Positions 5,546-13,493 of a stretch of 21,158 nt of DNA are shown here, piece after piece (the stretch's first letter is position 1; each line of letters begins with the position of its first letter). The translations under genes and the position numbers were made by a program. Location of the stretch: positions 1 to 21,158 of the forward strand of contig JACRDW010000110.1 of NCBI GenBank assembly GCA_016212785.1, read 5' to 3'. Source of the stretch: Methanobacteriota archaeon. Its GTDB lineage: Archaea > Hydrothermarchaeota > Hydrothermarchaeia > Hydrothermarchaeales > JACRDW01. The notes under the pieces are model-generated. The model did no database searches. It was not told the DNA's origin and was given only the letters and a program-made list of their open reading frames with translations.

Positions 5546-8043
5546 GGGTAGTACTTCTCTAAATGTTCATGCAAGGTTGTTTGTTGGATATAATTTTTCA
5601 TTCTTGGCATTCTTGCAATTTTATCCAAGTCAGCTGGATTGAATATCTTTTTGCTCTCGGTGAATAATTTCTCTAAATCTCTGTATCTTATGAAGTTCCA
5701 TTTGACTTTTTTAATCGTCTCCCGGAGTATTGGCTCTTGCAACTTTTTGAAAAGAAAATTCTCTCTTTCTTCCGGTATTATTATGAATCTCTTCAGGTGC
5801 GGGCTCTCAGGTATATTTGAGCCTCTGATTATCGCATCAGATATGCCAGTCGTATTTTCGACTTCAAATTCGTACATGATTCGACCGCTATCCAGCCACA
5901 TCACGTCTATCTGCTTCACTCTGTCCTGCGCCACTGATTCCTGAGCAGCAAACATGTAGGGAATATCGTCGCACAGCTCTCGCAGTGGTTTCTTGTTGTA
6001 TATCGCACTCTGCTCTCTTGAGCCAATCCAGACGTCAAATTTAGCCTTCTTGCCGAGAGTTCCGAGGATATAAATCATCTTGCTGTGCTGGCTTTCTCTT
6101 TCCTTTTCACTCAAACCCGGCTTGAGCATCCACTTGCCGTCAGGCATAGGTTTTGCATATTCTTCGAGCACTTTCTTTATGTCCTGCGAATCCGGAGTGA
6201 GCGCATTTGGAAATTCTATGAAAACTGCTTGGAGTATATCGTCAAAGGATACTTTGAATTTTTTGTCCAAGACGTTGAGCACGGCCCTCTCTACCCTGTC
6301 GCTAAGCGCAGGAGTTGTGAAATTTGAGAAATCCCTGCCCTTCAGCCACCATTTCTTGCCTACTACTTTGCCTTTTTCATTCTTGATGTCGAGCAATTCA
6401 AAGTCCGTGTTAACGTGGTCTTCCAGTATATCTTCGATATTTCTTGCACCTATTGGAGCATGGCGTCCACCCCTCAAATCAACCATTATTCCGTTAAGGA
6501 TGTGCTGGTATATCGTCGGCTCGCCTCTCTGCTCCAGTATTCCTCTGGCAACGAATACAACCTCTCGCTCATAGGTCTCCATGTCCATCTGTCTTTCGTT
6601 CACCATCTTCTCGCTCTCAGGCTTTCTAAAGCGGATGTAGTAGTCGCCGACTGCAGAGCCGTATGGGGCCAGCAAACCTTTCGCAGAGGGTCTCGCTGGC
6701 GGCTGATAGATAATTTTTTCAAGGTCAAAACCAGACATCACAACCGCTTTTATGATAGAATTCCAGACTTTTATATCAGTGCTGTGGAAGGTTACCGTAA
6801 GGTATTTGCCTGGCTTTAAAACAAGATACATCTGCCTGAATGCTGCTTTTAGCATCTTATGATAACTTTCAAAATCTTTTTTATTCCGTTCAGGGCTGTC
6901 ACTTATAATTATCTCATCCTCAAAATTAGGTTCAAACTTCAACCAGTGCGCCCACATTAAATTGAGCTCCAGATATGGAACTGCGTCTCCGTAAGGCGGG
7001 TCAGTGAATATATAATCAATGCTATTTGGCGGTATTGTCTGTTCTAATTCCAGAGCGGATTGAGTTTTTATCAGAATATTCTTATCTGCCTGCAATTCAT
7101 CAAAACTTTTGGCTTCTTTATATTTTTTAATTTCATCGTTTGACTCTTTTTTACCTCGAAATACTTTTTTAAATCGCTCTTCAAAGCAGTTCCAAGCATT
7201 TATCTCGAAATATTCTGGAGGAACCCAATATCCGCGGGTTGCCCAACTTCCCACTTCTGGTTCTGATTCTTCGATTTCTCCTTTTGATCTGCCTCTTCTT
7301 CTAATTACAAAAACCATTTTACTTGCCTGCGGCAAAGCAGAAGAGAAAGTAAATCGCATAATTTCACGAATATCTTTGTCAGAAATAGATTCAATTTCAG
7401 TGTAAATCAGCGAAAGAGCAAGTAAATTTCTTTTAGTGAATAGATTGTATACCTTTGTATCCTTGCGAACATTGATTCTGGTGTTCCATACGAGCTTGCC
7501 TTTTGGATACCAGTACGGAATGTGCTTCTTTTCTATCTCTTTTAAAGTTTCCAAATCCTTCTTATCAACTTTTTTCCAGAGACTTTTATTTCCTTTCCGG
7601 CATCCACAAGTATATCGAATCTCTTCTGGAGTATCATTTTTCCAAATTATAGCTTCGGCGGCTATCTTCTTATCGCACTTAGGGCACCGTGTAATGTAGA
7701 GAGCATCGATTTCATTCTTGATTTTTTCTTTAATTGATTGAAATGAATCTTCAAATTTTTTTAGATGTATAGGCATTGCAGTGCATTTTGTAATAAAGGT
7801 AGATACAGGGTTTAGGTCAATTGCAACTGCCTTCCTCCCAGCCCCAATCGCTTCTATCGCAGTTACTCCAGAACCAACGAATGGGTCTAAAACGATTTCC
7901 CCCGGCTTGGAATAGCGCTCGATGTACTCTCGGACAACGTTGTGCGGCTTTCTCGCCCAATACTTGTGCATGAGATACATTGGCGTGTGCGCCTTCGCAA
8001 CAAACGCATGGTCAATATGCTCCATTTTAACTTTTGAGCTCAT
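5542..8043 (-). CDS. DNA methyltransferase (DUF1156-like) with zinc ribbon and a putative C-terminal PD-(D/E)xK nuclease domain
   Basis: The 833-residue protein opens with the HKYWARKPHNVVREYI motif (26-41) seen in DUF1156-type adenine methylases. SAM motif I is DPFVGSGVTAIEA (53-65) and is followed by AIDLNP (74-79). A CPKC...CGC ribbon occupies about 120-148. Catalytic motif IV is TDPPYG (347-352). The region 480-650 is of unknown fold. Near the end, KKAKFDVWIGSRE (665-677) and IDVMWLDSGRIMYEFEVENTTG (712-733) give D713 and an E725-x-E727 motif, resembling a PD-(D/E)xK core with ExE in place of DxK. This would make it a one-polypeptide restriction-modification-like enzyme, by inference. An AT-rich TATA-like box (8064-8079) and GGTTGAG precede the ATG. 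DUF429 follows with a 4-base overlap. The methylase call is firm; the nuclease domain is tentative. Confidence 0.85.
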   Translation of the reverse strand: MSSKVKMEHIDHAFVAKAHTPMYLMHKYWARKPHNVVREYIERYSKPGEIVLDPFVGSGVTAIEAIGAGRKAVAIDLNPVSTFITKCTAMPIHLKKFEDSFQSIKEKIKNEIDALYITRCPKCDKKIAAEAIIWKNDTPEEIRYTCGCRKGNKSLWKKVDKKDLETLKEIEKKHIPYWYPKGKLVWNTRINVRKDTKVYNLFTKRNLLALSLIYTEIESISDKDIREIMRFTFSSALPQASKMVFVIRRRGRSKGEIEESEPEVGSWATRGYWVPPEYFEINAWNCFEERFKKVFRGKKESNDEIKKYKEAKSFDELQADKNILIKTQSALELEQTIPPNSIDYIFTDPPYGDAVPYLELNLMWAHWLKFEPNFEDEIIISDSPERNKKDFESYHKMLKAAFRQMYLVLKPGKYLTVTFHSTDIKVWNSIIKAVVMSGFDLEKIIYQPPARPSAKGLLAPYGSAVGDYYIRFRKPESEKMVNERQMDMETYEREVVFVARGILEQRGEPTIYQHILNGIMVDLRGGRHAPIGARNIEDILEDHVNTDFELLDIKNEKGKVVGKKWWLKGRDFSNFTTPALSDRVERAVLNVLDKKFKVSFDDILQAVFIEFPNALTPDSQDIKKVLEEYAKPMPDGKWMLKPGLSEKERESQHSKMIYILGTLGKKAKFDVWIGSREQSAIYNKKPLRELCDDIPYMFAAQESVAQDRVKQIDVMWLDSGRIMYEFEVENTTGISDAIIRGSNIPESPHLKRFIIIPEERENFLFKKLQEPILRETIKKVKWNFIRYRDLEKLFTESKKIFNPADLDKIARMPRMKNYIQQTTLHEHLEKYYP

Positions 8044-8093
8044 AACTCAACCATATTATTCTCGCTATACATATCTTTTTCTTAATTTCCATA

Positions 8094-8195
8094 GAGCACC
8101 GGAAAAGTGATTTTTCCGGTTGCTCCAACTTGCGCTTGCGAGAGCAAGTGTAAAGGTATTGCGCCCAGCTTACGCTGGTGCACCGGAAAAGTGAT
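8094..8195. repeat. array of three hairpins bounded by a 16-bp direct repeat
   Basis: GCACCGGAAAAGTGAT occurs exactly at 8096-8111 and 8180-8195. The first copy is part of a long hairpin at 8094-8126 (GAGC-ACCGGAAAA, loop GTGA, TTTTTCCGGTTGCTC, with one bulge). Next is ACTTGC...GCAAGT at about 8129-8150, then CCAGC-TTAC-GCTGG at 8165-8178. Several words (TTGCTC.CGCAAG in reverse, TGCGCC.AG.TTACG) echo copies A and B. It fills most of the gap between rtcA and the methyltransferase gene. It could terminate rtcA transcription or be a small mobile palindrome. Confidence 0.6.
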
Positions 8196-8203
8196 ATACA
8201 CGC

Positions 8204-9241
8204 TCACGCAAATTCATTTTTGAATCCCCCCCCTTTCACGCTTATGTGATATCTGCCCTCTTTTTCTGAAATCTCAAATTTGCTTCCCAGGATTTTCTCG
8301 ACGACGTAGATGTTCGTTTTCAGGTGGTTCGTAAGTTTACTGGCTGCGACTTCTGATTCTCCCTCTGCCAGCGCAATGTAAGGTATGATTTGGTCTCCCA
8401 TGTGCGAGTCCAGAGCAGCGCCGCTCTGCATTTCCTCCAGAAGCATTTTCGCAGCCTCAGCTCCTACGCTTTCAGCAGGTTTGCCGATTTCTCCTATTGC
8501 GCTTCCTCCGAGAACAGTGTTCTCATACTCAGCCCATAAAGTTATCCCGGTGCCGGTTGAAAAGTATTTGCTGCACTCGGCTGCGATTTCGCACTCCCTG
8601 TCGAGAACGCTTCTCGCAGCTTTTATCTCCCTTTCTACGATATGGCACGGAAGATTTGAAGAGTGGGCAATACCTTTTATCCTTATAAGCTCCCCTCTCT
8701 CAACGAGCCGCAAATTTTTGAATTTTTCCGCAGGAGAAATTCGGACTATAACTTCTCCATTTCCCTTCGGATAGTAGCCTCTCTTCAAGACCTTTATTTG
8801 AGCTTCATATTTCATCTTCCCCACGATGCTGCAGAATACATTCTTTAGATAGTCCATGCTCGGAGACCACGCAACGTCAGTGCCGCCCATGATTTTCAGC
8901 TCTATGACATCTTTTGCGAATGCGCAGGGCAGCAAAAGTGTTTGCAGCACCAGAGATATGCTGCCTGCGGTGCCCACGTCTATAGCATAGCTTCCGGATT
9001 TTATTGCCCCTGGAGAAAATTTTACTTCAGTAGAACCGATTTCGGTTCCGCTGACTTCTGCATTCGTTATTTTCTGCATTGCTTTTATTCCGGTCAGGTG
9101 CTGCTGCGCTAATCCTGGTTTCGGTCTTTTTATTCTTATGTTGAATATTTTGATCGGCTCACGAAGCAGAGCACCGAGAGCTATTGAGGTTCTGAGTATC
9201 TGCCCCCCTCCCTCGCCGTAAGAGCCGTCGATTTCAATCAT
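8204..9241 (-). CDS. rtcA: RNA 3'-terminal phosphate cyclase
   Basis: Converts RNA 3'-phosphates to 2',3'-cyclic phosphates using ATP via a covalent enzyme-AMP intermediate. From the ATG at 9241 the protein is 345 residues, close to the family's usual 340. Hallmarks are the opening MIEIDGSYGEGGGQILRT, RPKPGLAQQHLTG (about 40-51), YYPKGNGEV (156-164) and the adenylated histidine in DSHMGDQIIPYIAL (H280). An upstream ATG-like start at 9262 would add seven residues. I reject it because the palindromic TATA box (9261-9270) is centred about 25 bases before 9241, fitting a leaderless start there. It is divergent from tupA. Confidence 0.93.
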   Translation of the reverse strand: MIEIDGSYGEGGGQILRTSIALGALLREPIKIFNIRIKRPKPGLAQQHLTGIKAMQKITNAEVSGTEIGSTEVKFSPGAIKSGSYAIDVGTAGSISLVLQTLLLPCAFAKDVIELKIMGGTDVAWSPSMDYLKNVFCSIVGKMKYEAQIKVLKRGYYPKGNGEVIVRISPAEKFKNLRLVERGELIRIKGIAHSSNLPCHIVEREIKAARSVLDRECEIAAECSKYFSTGTGITLWAEYENTVLGGSAIGEIGKPAESVGAEAAKMLLEEMQSGAALDSHMGDQIIPYIALAEGESEVAASKLTNHLKTNIYVVEKILGSKFEISEKEGRYHISVKGGGFKNEFA

Positions 9242-9260
9242 GTTTTTGATTATGTAAACC

Positions 9261-9270
9261 AATATATATT
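9261..9270. promoter_or_regulatory. palindromic TATA box shared by rtcA and tupA
   Basis: AATATATATT is a perfect palindrome. Leftward it sits about 25 bases before the rtcA ATG (9241), giving a leaderless message. Rightward, initiation about 25 bases on gives a short leader holding the GAGG (9292-9295) of tupA, whose ATG is at 9301. One symmetric box could serve both genes, or weak separate elements could exist. Confidence 0.6.
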
Positions 9271-9300
9271 AGCTTACTAAAGTTTCCTCCAGAGGCAGAT

Positions 9301-10161
9301 ATGAAGGCATGGATGGGAATTATTATACTCTTAATAACGGTCGGCTGCGTCTTGCAGGAGCAGACTTTGAAACTCGCAACTACCACAAGCACCTGCGACA
9401 CAGGCTTGCTGAACGAGCTGAATGGAGTATTCTATGAGAAGTACAGAGTTAAGGTACAGGTAGTGTGCATGGGCACTGGAGCAAGTATTAAAACAGGCGA
9501 GCAAGGCGGAGTTGACGTTGTAATTGTGCATGCGCCCAGTCTTGAAGAAGCCTCGGTTGCCGAGGGCTACTATGTCAACAGGCACTATCTAATGTACAAC
9601 GATTTTGTAATTATAGGTTCTGAAGGTGACCCAGCAGAGATAAGAGGCATGAAAAACGCTGCTGAAGCCTTCAAAAAAATTGCCTCCACACAAGCGCTCT
9701 TCATTTCCCGCGGCGATAACTCCGGCACGCACATAAAAGAACTTGAGCTGTGGAAAGCCTCAAGAATAGAGCCGAAAGGAACGTGGTACAGAAGCATAGG
9801 CAAGGGGATGGGAGCTACGATTAATGCTGCAACTGCGGAGCAGGCTTATAGCCTTGCAGATAGAGGAACTTATCTTGCGGTTAAGGATAACACAAATCTG
9901 AACATATTGGTAGAGGGAGATGCAGTACTCTTCAATCCCTACCATGTCATGGCGGTAAATCCTGAAAAGCATCCTAACGTGAAATACGAACTGGCGATGC
10001 AGTACATCTCCTTTCTCACCTCTCCGCAAGCTCAGAAAATAATTTCAAACTATGGAATAGAGTACACGCTCGACCCAAATACAGGAGAAAGGAAGCCGGG
10101 CTTTGGTGAGGCATTATTCATACCCGCAGCGATGGGTAAAGAGGTACGCAGAAATGAGTAG
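9301..10161 (+). CDS. tupA: tungstate-binding lipoprotein of a TupABC ABC transporter
   Basis: The 286-residue solute-binding protein is probably tethered to the outer face of the membrane. Residues 1-16 form a short hydrophobic signal ending TVGC, a lipobox-like cysteine at 16. LATTTSTCDTGLL (25-37) carries the TTTS/T motif that marks TupA and binds the oxyanion. MGTGASIKTGEQGGVDVVIVHAP and SRGDNSGTHIKELELW continue the family pattern. TupA proteins prefer tungstate over molybdate, but the exact specificity cannot be read from the sequence. GAGG at 9292-9295 gives a good ribosome-binding site. The end overlaps tupB by 8 bases. The Moco genes 3 kb downstream are the probable consumers of the metal. 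Confidence 0.92.
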   Translation: MKAWMGIIILLITVGCVLQEQTLKLATTTSTCDTGLLNELNGVFYEKYRVKVQVVCMGTGASIKTGEQGGVDVVIVHAPSLEEASVAEGYYVNRHYLMYNDFVIIGSEGDPAEIRGMKNAAEAFKKIASTQALFISRGDNSGTHIKELELWKASRIEPKGTWYRSIGKGMGATINAATAEQAYSLADRGTYLAVKDNTNLNILVEGDAVLFNPYHVMAVNPEKHPNVKYELAMQYISFLTSPQAQKIISNYGIEYTLDPNTGERKPGFGEALFIPAAMGKEVRRNE

Positions 10162-10867
10162 CGTAGAATTTTTGTACGAAGGTCTTGCGAGGGCAGTAGA
10201 GATGATTCTAACCCTGGACCCCTATGTGATAAGCGTAACGAAAGTGCAGCTGAAAGTAACGGGTAGCGCAGTGCTGCTCAGCGTACTTTTCAGCATTCCT
10301 CTGGCTGCACTTATCTCCTTCAAGGAATTCCTTGGAAAGAGAATCCTGATTATTCTCATAGACACTTGCATGGGGCTCCCGCCGGTCGTCGTTGGACTTG
10401 TGGTTTTTATATTTTTCATCAGCTCAGGTCCCCTCGGTTTTTTGAACTTGTTTTACACCCCAGCTGCGATGGTAATAGCACAGTTCATTCTTGCCACGCC
10501 CATAATAACCGGCGTGACCATAGCGGCGCTATCTGCTGTCGGGAAGCCGATAAGAGATACCGCCATAAGCTTGGGCGCTACCCGAAGCGACGTTGTATGG
10601 CTGGTCATAAGGGAAGCGAAGTTCGGAATTCTGACAGCTATGCTCGCAGGCTTCGGAAGAGCGATAGCAGAAGTAGGTGCGATATTGATAGCAGGCGGGA
10701 ACATAGTTTACTGGGGCGGCGAATCATATACGAGAACGCTGAGTACCGCGATTGTGGTAGAGGCGGACAGAGGCGATATAGCAGCTGCAATCGCCTTCGG
10801 CATAATCCTCCTTGCAATAGCTTTCTCTGTAAATCTGTGTTTAAATCTCTTGAAAAGGAGAGCATGA
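10154..10867 (+). CDS. tupB: tungstate ABC transporter permease
   Basis: The 237-residue membrane protein opens MSSVEFLYEGLARAVEMI and has about five hydrophobic spans. The cytoplasmic EAA loop that contacts the ATPase is DTAISLGATRSDVVWLVIREAKFGI, followed by GRAIAEVGAILIAGGN, a strongly conserved TupB stretch. I chose the ATG at 10154 because GAGGT lies about 9 bases upstream and it overlaps tupA by 8 bases. The same frame opens at 10103, but that would add 17 residues inside tupA and no hydrophobic segment. Confidence 0.93.
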   Translation: MSSVEFLYEGLARAVEMILTLDPYVISVTKVQLKVTGSAVLLSVLFSIPLAALISFKEFLGKRILIILIDTCMGLPPVVVGLVVFIFFISSGPLGFLNLFYTPAAMVIAQFILATPIITGVTIAALSAVGKPIRDTAISLGATRSDVVWLVIREAKFGILTAMLAGFGRAIAEVGAILIAGGNIVYWGGESYTRTLSTAIVVEADRGDIAAAIAFGIILLAIAFSVNLCLNLLKRRA

Positions 10868-10868
10868 A

Positions 10869-11951
10869 ATGCTAAGAACAGAAAACCTGTGCAAGAGTTT
10901 CGAGGGCAAGGTAGCTTTAGAGGAGATAAATCTGGAAATAAAAAAAGGAGAGATTTTTGCAGTTTTGGGTCCAAGTGGCGCTGGAAAAACGACTCTGCTG
11001 CGAGTTTTAAACTTGCTTGAAAAGCCCAGCAATGGCAGGATTTTGTTTCATTTGCCAGGCAGCGAGAAGGAAAAGCTTGCGCTCCGCCGCAAAATGGCGA
11101 TGGTATTCCAGGAGGCACCTCTTTTCAACAGGAGTGTTTACGAAAACGTGGCATATGGCTTGAAAGTCAGAAAAGAGAGAGAAGTCGTGATAAAAGAGAG
11201 GGTCGAGAGAACCTTGGTTCTTGTGGGACTCTCGGGTTATGAAAGCAGAAACGCTGCTACTCTCTCGGGCGGCGAAAGGCAGAGGGTAGCTTTTGCAATG
11301 GCAACTATTTTTGAGCCGGAGCTGCTCTTCCTTGACGAGCCGACTGCGAATCTCGACCCGGTAAACGAGGGCATAATTGAAGAATTAATCCTGCGCATAA
11401 ACAGGCCCGGAGTTACAATAGTTCTTGCAACGCACAAACAGGCAGAGGCGCTTGCGCTTGCAAGCAGGATTGCAATTTTAAATAGCGGCAGAATAGAGCA
11501 GATAGGCACCCCTGAAGAAATATTCTACGAGCCAAAAACGAGATTCGTCGCAGAATTTGTTGGCACGAAGAACATTTTTGAAGGAGAGGTCAAGTCAAAA
11601 CACGGCAACAAAATGCTCGTTGCTACTAAAAACTTCGATTTAGAGGTTCCAAGCAATTCGTTCAATGCAGGAGAACAAGTTTGCGTGTGTATTCGTCCAG
11701 AGGAAATCATGGTTTTGAGGGAAGATGTGCCTGCAAAAACAGCGCATAGAAACGTGCTCTCAGGAGAAATAACTCAAATAATTTCCCAAGGCGGAGCAAT
11801 GCTCAGGCTTTATGTTCAAGTCCAAGAAGAATGCTTAGTTGTAGATGTTCCTCGCCACGTTGCGAAAGTAATGAACTTAAAAATCGGGAAAAAAGCCAAG
11901 TTATCGCTGAAGTTCGGCTCTTGTCATGTTATTTTGAGGGATAATCGGTAA
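10869..11951 (+). CDS. tupC: tungstate ABC transporter ATP-binding protein with TOBE domains
   Basis: The 360-residue ATPase powers TupB. Walker A is GPSGAGKTT (34-42), the Q-loop MVFQEAPLF (78-86), the signature LSGGERQR (132-139), Walker B LLFLDEPT (152-159) and the switch histidine H189. Residues about 235-356 form one or two TOBE-type beta domains, including VCVCIRPEEIMVL (271-283) and LSGEITQIISQGG (297-309). TOBE domains in molybdate/tungstate ATPases can bind the oxyanion and feed back on transport. Many bacterial TupC proteins lack this long tail, so the form resembles ModC/WtpC. The ATG is one base after the tupB stop. Confidence 0.92.
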   Translation: MLRTENLCKSFEGKVALEEINLEIKKGEIFAVLGPSGAGKTTLLRVLNLLEKPSNGRILFHLPGSEKEKLALRRKMAMVFQEAPLFNRSVYENVAYGLKVRKEREVVIKERVERTLVLVGLSGYESRNAATLSGGERQRVAFAMATIFEPELLFLDEPTANLDPVNEGIIEELILRINRPGVTIVLATHKQAEALALASRIAILNSGRIEQIGTPEEIFYEPKTRFVAEFVGTKNIFEGEVKSKHGNKMLVATKNFDLEVPSNSFNAGEQVCVCIRPEEIMVLREDVPAKTAHRNVLSGEITQIISQGGAMLRLYVQVQEECLVVDVPRHVAKVMNLKIGKKAKLSLKFGSCHVILRDNR

Positions 11952-11953
11952 GA

Positions 11954-11963
11954 TTTTTAAATG
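11954..11963 (+). promoter_or_regulatory. TATA-like box of the deoxyhypusine synthase gene
   Basis: TTTTTAAATG is centred about 26 bases before the ATG at 11984, typical for an archaeal promoter with a leaderless message. No strong Shine-Dalgarno sequence precedes that ATG. This separates the gene from the tup operon despite the 32-base gap. Confidence 0.55.
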
Positions 11964-11983
11964 CTGCGGTAGTAAGAACAGGC

Positions 11984-12988
11984 ATGCCCGACAGGTATCT
12001 GGAAAATCCGACAAAACCAATTGAGGTTAAAAGAAGAAAAATCAGCGAGCTGACCCGTGCCATGAAGGATACAGCATTTCAGGGGCGCAAGCTAGGCGAG
12101 GCTGTCGAAACCTGGGCAGAGATGCTCAGAGAAAAAGATTTAACGATTTTAATGGGGCTCAGCGGCGCAATGGTCCCTGCTGGGATGGGAAAGATAGTTT
12201 CGTTTCTGATAAGGAATAAAATGATTGACTGCCTCGTGAGCACCGGAGCAAACATCTTTCACGACATTCACGAAGCGCTCGGTGGAAAACATTATAAGAG
12301 GGGCACTGCGGTGAGCGACGAAGTACTCCTAAAGCACCGCATCGACAGGATGTACGATGTTTACGCTTCCGAGGAGCAGTTCAGGAAGGCAGACCACCTC
12401 ATTTCCAATTTTGCGAAAACTCTGGATTCTCGAAGAGAGTACTCTTCAAGAGAATTTTTGAACCTGCTCGGAGCAGAGATTTCCAAGCAGGGGGATAAAA
12501 ATTCGATCATCGTAAGCGCTTATAAGTGCGGGGTGCCAATATTTGCACCTGCGCTCAGCGATTCCTCTATAGGAATCGGGATAACAATTGCCCGCAGGAG
12601 CGGACACAAGCTGATAATAGACAGCATGAAGGACGTGGACGAGATAACTCGCATAGTGGAGCAGTCTAAGAAGACGGGAGTCATCTACGTGGGCGGTGGA
12701 GTGCCAAAGAATTTCATCCAGCAGACTGAGGTTATTTCATCGATTCTCGGCTCTGAGCTCGGGGGGTATGACTATGCAATACAGTTTACTACGGACTCTC
12801 CGCAGTGGGGCGGTCTCTCCGGAAGCACCTTCGAGGAGAGCGTCTCCTGGGGAAAAATTGCACCCGTAGCAAAAAAAGTGCAGGTTTTTGCGGACGCTAC
12901 AATCGCACTGCCGATAGTTGCGCATGCGCTGCTTGAAAAGAGCGGAGATTCGATAAAAAAAAGGCGCAGGCAGACTTTCTCATTTTAA
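11984..12988 (+). CDS. deoxyhypusine synthase
   Basis: Transfers the aminobutyl group of spermidine to a lysine of translation factor aIF5A, using NAD. The 334-residue protein matches the family along its length: MGLSGAMVPAGMG (57-69), LVSTGANIFHDIHEALG (84-100), VPIFAPALSDSSIGIG (184-199), the catalytic lysine K242 in GGGVPKNF (237-244) and QFTTDSPQWGGLSGST (267-282). The last gives the spermidine/NAD site. Some archaeal paralogues lack the lysine or act as homospermidine-type enzymes; the lysine is present here. The aIF5A gene is not in the window. The gene converges with a 50-residue micro-gene, sharing 9 bases. Confidence 0.94.
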   Translation: MPDRYLENPTKPIEVKRRKISELTRAMKDTAFQGRKLGEAVETWAEMLREKDLTILMGLSGAMVPAGMGKIVSFLIRNKMIDCLVSTGANIFHDIHEALGGKHYKRGTAVSDEVLLKHRIDRMYDVYASEEQFRKADHLISNFAKTLDSRREYSSREFLNLLGAEISKQGDKNSIIVSAYKCGVPIFAPALSDSSIGIGITIARRSGHKLIIDSMKDVDEITRIVEQSKKTGVIYVGGGVPKNFIQQTEVISSILGSELGGYDYAIQFTTDSPQWGGLSGSTFEESVSWGKIAPVAKKVQVFADATIALPIVAHALLEKSGDSIKKRRRQTFSF

Positions 12989-13132
12989 ACCTTCTCTCAT
13001 GCATTTCATCGCCTGTTCGAACAACTTTTTGGCTTTTTCTTCTCCGAATTCTATGGCATAGTCGCAGCACGCAGAAACCAGATTATCTCTGAGCCTTTCC
13101 TCAAGCTTTGCCTTGTCTATTTCTTCAGGCAT
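12980..13132 (-). CDS. 50-residue helical charged micro-protein, function unknown
   Basis: From the ATG at 13132 the product opens MPEEIDKAKLEERLRDNLVS, continues ACCDYAIEFGEEKAKKLFEQ and ends AMKCMREGLK. It is rich in charged residues with helix-forming periodicity, and has an adjacent Cys pair (22-23) and C44. Codons look like the chromosomal genes, not noise. A TATA-like TAAATTATTA (minus strand, 13151-13160) is centred about 24 bases before the ATG, fitting a leaderless transcript. The end overlaps the 3' end of the deoxyhypusine synthase gene on the other strand by 9 bases. I know no family for it. Confidence 0.55.
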   Translation of the reverse strand: MPEEIDKAKLEERLRDNLVSACCDYAIEFGEEKAKKLFEQAMKCMREGLK

Positions 13133-13493
13133 GTTCGCTAAATTTTTGTGTAATAATTTAAGTATTTTTTGAGCAGGAAATTAACTAAAGTTTGGGAATT
13201 TTATTTTCCAGTTTGGGATATCAAAATTTTAAATCTCACAAATGTCGCATTGGACTTATTTTGTCCCTTAGATTCCTCCTACTTTTTTCATGTTTTTTGG
13301 TCATGTAAACTAATTTATTTAATTTTTATTCGTTAAAATCTATATTTTAGCAAAAATTAATTGAGAATGCATTTTTAGTGATAATACTTTTCTGCCATTG
13401 AAAAGCATTTTACTTAAGCATTTCAAAAGTTACCCAACCGCTCCTGAGTATATCATGCCTGCACCTTATTCGCTATAGGAATCATTAACGTAT
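13133..13493. other. 361-base AT-rich intergenic stretch without a supported gene
   Basis: It carries the TATA-like box of the 50-residue micro-gene near its left edge (13151-13160) and the sequence after the moeA-fusion stop at its right. TTTGGGA occurs twice (about 13191 and 13212). Long A/T runs dominate and no strong hairpin or RNA-gene-like GC island is visible. A 22-codon minus-strand frame at 13236-13304 is too weak to call. Confidence 0.6.

Noticed and set aside
10103..10153. Earlier start for tupB
   Set aside because: It adds 17 non-hydrophobic residues within tupA. The start at 10154 has a GAGGT site and the usual short overlap.
13236..13304. 22-residue basic frame (minus strand) in the AT-rich gap
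   Set aside because: It is too short and biased in composition to separate from chance, and has no ribosome-binding site.
13376..13448. Possible C/D box RNA (GTGATAA then CTGA about 65 bases later)
   Set aside because: The C box has a mismatch, no internal D'/C' pair is evident and there is no terminal stem.
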